DNA from: Adiantum capillus-veneris
Lineage: Eukaryota > Streptophyta > Polypodiopsida > Polypodiales > Pteridaceae
DNA: 64,000 nt
Reading direction: 5' to 3'
NCBI GenBank assembly: GCA_014529385.2
Contig: CM043971.1
Location: 32,195,209 to 32,259,208 of the forward strand
The position numbers and the translations under genes are program-made. Below the pieces are notes generated by a model. That model was not told where the DNA came from. It was given only the letters and a program-made list of their open reading frames with translations, and searched no databases. The number at the start of each line of letters is the position of its first letter. Position 1 is the stretch's first letter. Of the stretch, positions 62,149-64,000 are shown piece by piece.

Positions 62149-63909
62149 TCAAAGAGTTGAGATTATCGTGGTTAAAGTGTAAGCCAGCCATCCGTTTTGA
62201 GAGAGGGACTGTGTAATTTTATTAATTATGTCATATCTTTTGAATCCGTTAAGGCAATATTTGTGTATAAGTATCTGGATATCTTCCCAAGCAAGGAGGT
62301 AGTTGGAGGAGGAGTAAACTATTAGGTAAAGAAGACTGATACAAGTTCTAAGAGTAGCTTTGTGGGGTCTATTATTGTTCTTTTTTATAAATTCAATAGG
62401 TGGGAGGTTCAGAAGGTCTCTCTTCCAAGAAAATCTTTGGTCATACTCTCCTACACAAGGTACATGAAGAGAAACAGAAAAGTTAAGGAATTGTACCAAA
62501 GTGCAAAAAAAGCCATTGGTTGCAGTAAACCCTTGTCCATAAGTTGGTTCAATTTTTAAGCAGTCAGGATATATATGATTGATCTCCTCTAAGAAAGATC
62601 TATTGTTGAGGCTTAGTATGGCATCCATATATCTATATATATGTCTAAATAGTGAAAGTTTGAGACAATTATTTTTGTCACCCATGGTTTTGACAAACCA
62701 TTTTTATTCAAAGAAGGCTAAGTATGTATTAACACATAAGAGGGAAGCAGGAGAAGCCCATGGGAATGCCCAGGCTTTGGTTAAAGCATTGTCCTCCAGA
62801 GAGAATGGTGCAGTTATCAAGTACCCATGATATGTTTAAACATAGCTTCTCTTCATTGAAGTGTAAGGGGTGTGATGAGTGTGTTTTTTTTATCCATCTA
62901 GGTTTTTTGAAAAAAGAAATGCAGAAGAAACCTTTCTTCCTAGCATTAATAAAGCTAGTTTAATTACCTGAGAGAGGACATCCTTAAGTCCTAGATCCCC
63001 TTCTAAGGGAGTATTTTCATAGCATTCAGTAATATCTGCTGTGAAAAGATGAAAAATCTTTTAGGGAGGTTAATAGTAACCTATGTGGAGTTTTTTACTA
63101 ACCAGAAGGGTTGTAGTGCATTTGACGAAAGTTATAGCAGAGTTTTTGCTTGGAAGCGCAGACTAATTCAAAATCTGCTAGTACAAGGTCAAGACAAAGG
63201 GTGATATCTTTGATAACATCAGTACGATGTTATTCAAGGCATCAGATATCCATATGAATTTATGTTTATGAATTTTATAGGTGGGAAAAAGTATTGGAAG
63301 TTTGGTATCCTGAAGAGAATAACCCAAATTTCCTAAGTGTCTTGAAATATTATTGCTTACCTCATATAGGGATGTGTTAAGTAGTGTGAATTCCTTCCAG
63401 ATATTCGAGAGTGTGCTGCTCTCCAAGCTAGGTTTTTGCATATAAGAGTGGGACAATTAGGGCTTTTATCTAGTCCTACTAAGAACCAATTTTTTGAAAG
63501 TTTTTGAAATTCAAGAGCCAATTGAAATTCAAGAGCCAATTGTGGTGTAATCCAAGAGCTTTCTGTAGACAACCATTTACCAGGTATGTGTAAGATTTTT
63601 GAAAAAAACATTTTTCCACTAATTTTGCTAAGTCCAATAGGACTGTCTTGTCCAGTCGGAGAGAACTGACAAGGTCAATTAAGTAGCTAAGTAAAGCTGA
63701 TAAAGCGAAATATGGGTTTTTTGGGAAGTTAGGTATGTGATTAAGCCCTTTAGCCAAGACTTTTCGAACTGTGGTATTTTCAATGATACTAAGATCACAA
63801 GTACAGCATGCATGCCATACATATCAAAATCTTTGCAAAATGTGATAAATTTGTTACAAACACATTCGGGAATGGAGTTGTGTCGAAAAAAATCATTACT
63901 CGAGACCAA
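62149..63909 (-). pseudogene. Degenerate Penelope-like reverse transcriptase
   Basis: Read on the minus strand, fragments in shifting frames follow the order of Penelope-like reverse transcriptases. KGLNHIPNFPK comes near 63745, VGLDKSPNCPTLICKNLA near 63465-63515, and LPILFPTYKIHKHKFIW near 63245-63300. GIPMGFSCFPL follows near 62735-62770, then RYMDAILSLNN...IYPDCLKI near 62560-62635. A long C-terminal part with KRDLLNLPPIEFI and FKRYDIINKI ends at 62149. The order and spacing match the family's fingers-palm layout. The catalytic YxDD reads YMDA. A GIY-YIG endonuclease was not seen. At least three frameshifts and a small in-frame duplication (NWLLNF twice, near 63510-63545) mark it as dead. 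It may extend beyond 63909. Confidence 0.65.
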
Positions 63910-64000
63910 TTTTCAATAGGTTGTCGATACTTCCGACCAATAAAGTACATTATCAAGTAAAAGGTCGAGTTCTAAATGCTAAGGCATTTTTTGGGGTATG

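Noticed and set aside
61130-62160. Hammerhead ribozyme, as carried by many Penelope-like elements
   Set aside because: I looked on both strands for the CTGATGA...GAAA core near the element's downstream edge and found no convincing arrangement.

Overview
The window is nuclear DNA from a land plant with a large, repeat-rich genome. It has GT-AG introns, plant-type CACTA, Ty1/copia and Ty3/gypsy elements, a captured plant metal-binding (HMA) domain and very long CT/GA and GT/CA microsatellites. A Penelope-like reverse transcriptase relic and divergent FCP1-like exons would fit a fern or another non-flowering plant, but that assignment is a weak inference.

Layout. Bases 1-5750 are a tandem array of a ~442-bp higher-order repeat built from ~51-bp subunits that share the core TTGGACAAGTGGTGGACCTT. 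Bases 5969-19580 hold the most interesting locus. Two constant coding exons (5974-8627) are followed by three separate terminal exons. Each terminal exon has its own acceptor and stop, and all three enter in the same splice phase: a SET domain (11229-11785), an FCP1-like HAD domain (12428-13625) and a second, shorter FCP1-like domain (18801-19575). The constant exons splice in frame to the SET exon. The other two could be alternative last exons, because they fit the same donor and the third has no ATG of its own. The same minisatellite fills the introns and spacers, in + orientation up to about 12.3 kb and in - orientation at 14.6-18.45 and 20.3-21.7 kb. Single-base frameshifts in the constant part and in both FCP1-like exons leave open whether this is a functional locus, a decaying one, or partly assembly error.

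Bases 22.2-30 kb are a minus-strand, 3'-truncated Ty3/gypsy element: Asp-type primer site, gag with four zinc knuckles, protease, and the start of reverse transcriptase, broken by four in-frame stops and one frameshift. Bases 31.2-32.5 kb are a CT/GT microsatellite cluster. Bases 33.5-40 kb are copia relics on both strands plus an inverted piece of a CACTA element. A complete CACTA transposon occupies 40378-47961, with 12-bp inverted ends and target duplication CAT. It carries a damaged TNP2 transposase gene, an intact second gene of the plant Ptta/En-Spm type and a captured host HMA fragment.

Bases 48-52.4 kb are minor relics and minisatellites. A small intact minus-strand gene (52496-52870) resembles plant MAPK-substrate-type small proteins and has a GA repeat next to its start codon. 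Bases 54-56.4 kb contain two non-autonomous DNA elements with target duplications (9 bp and TTA). Bases 57.2-58.8 kb have a possible two-exon gene. Bases 62.1-63.9 kb carry a degenerate Penelope-like reverse transcriptase on the minus strand. Everything else is AT-rich non-coding DNA in which I recognise nothing.
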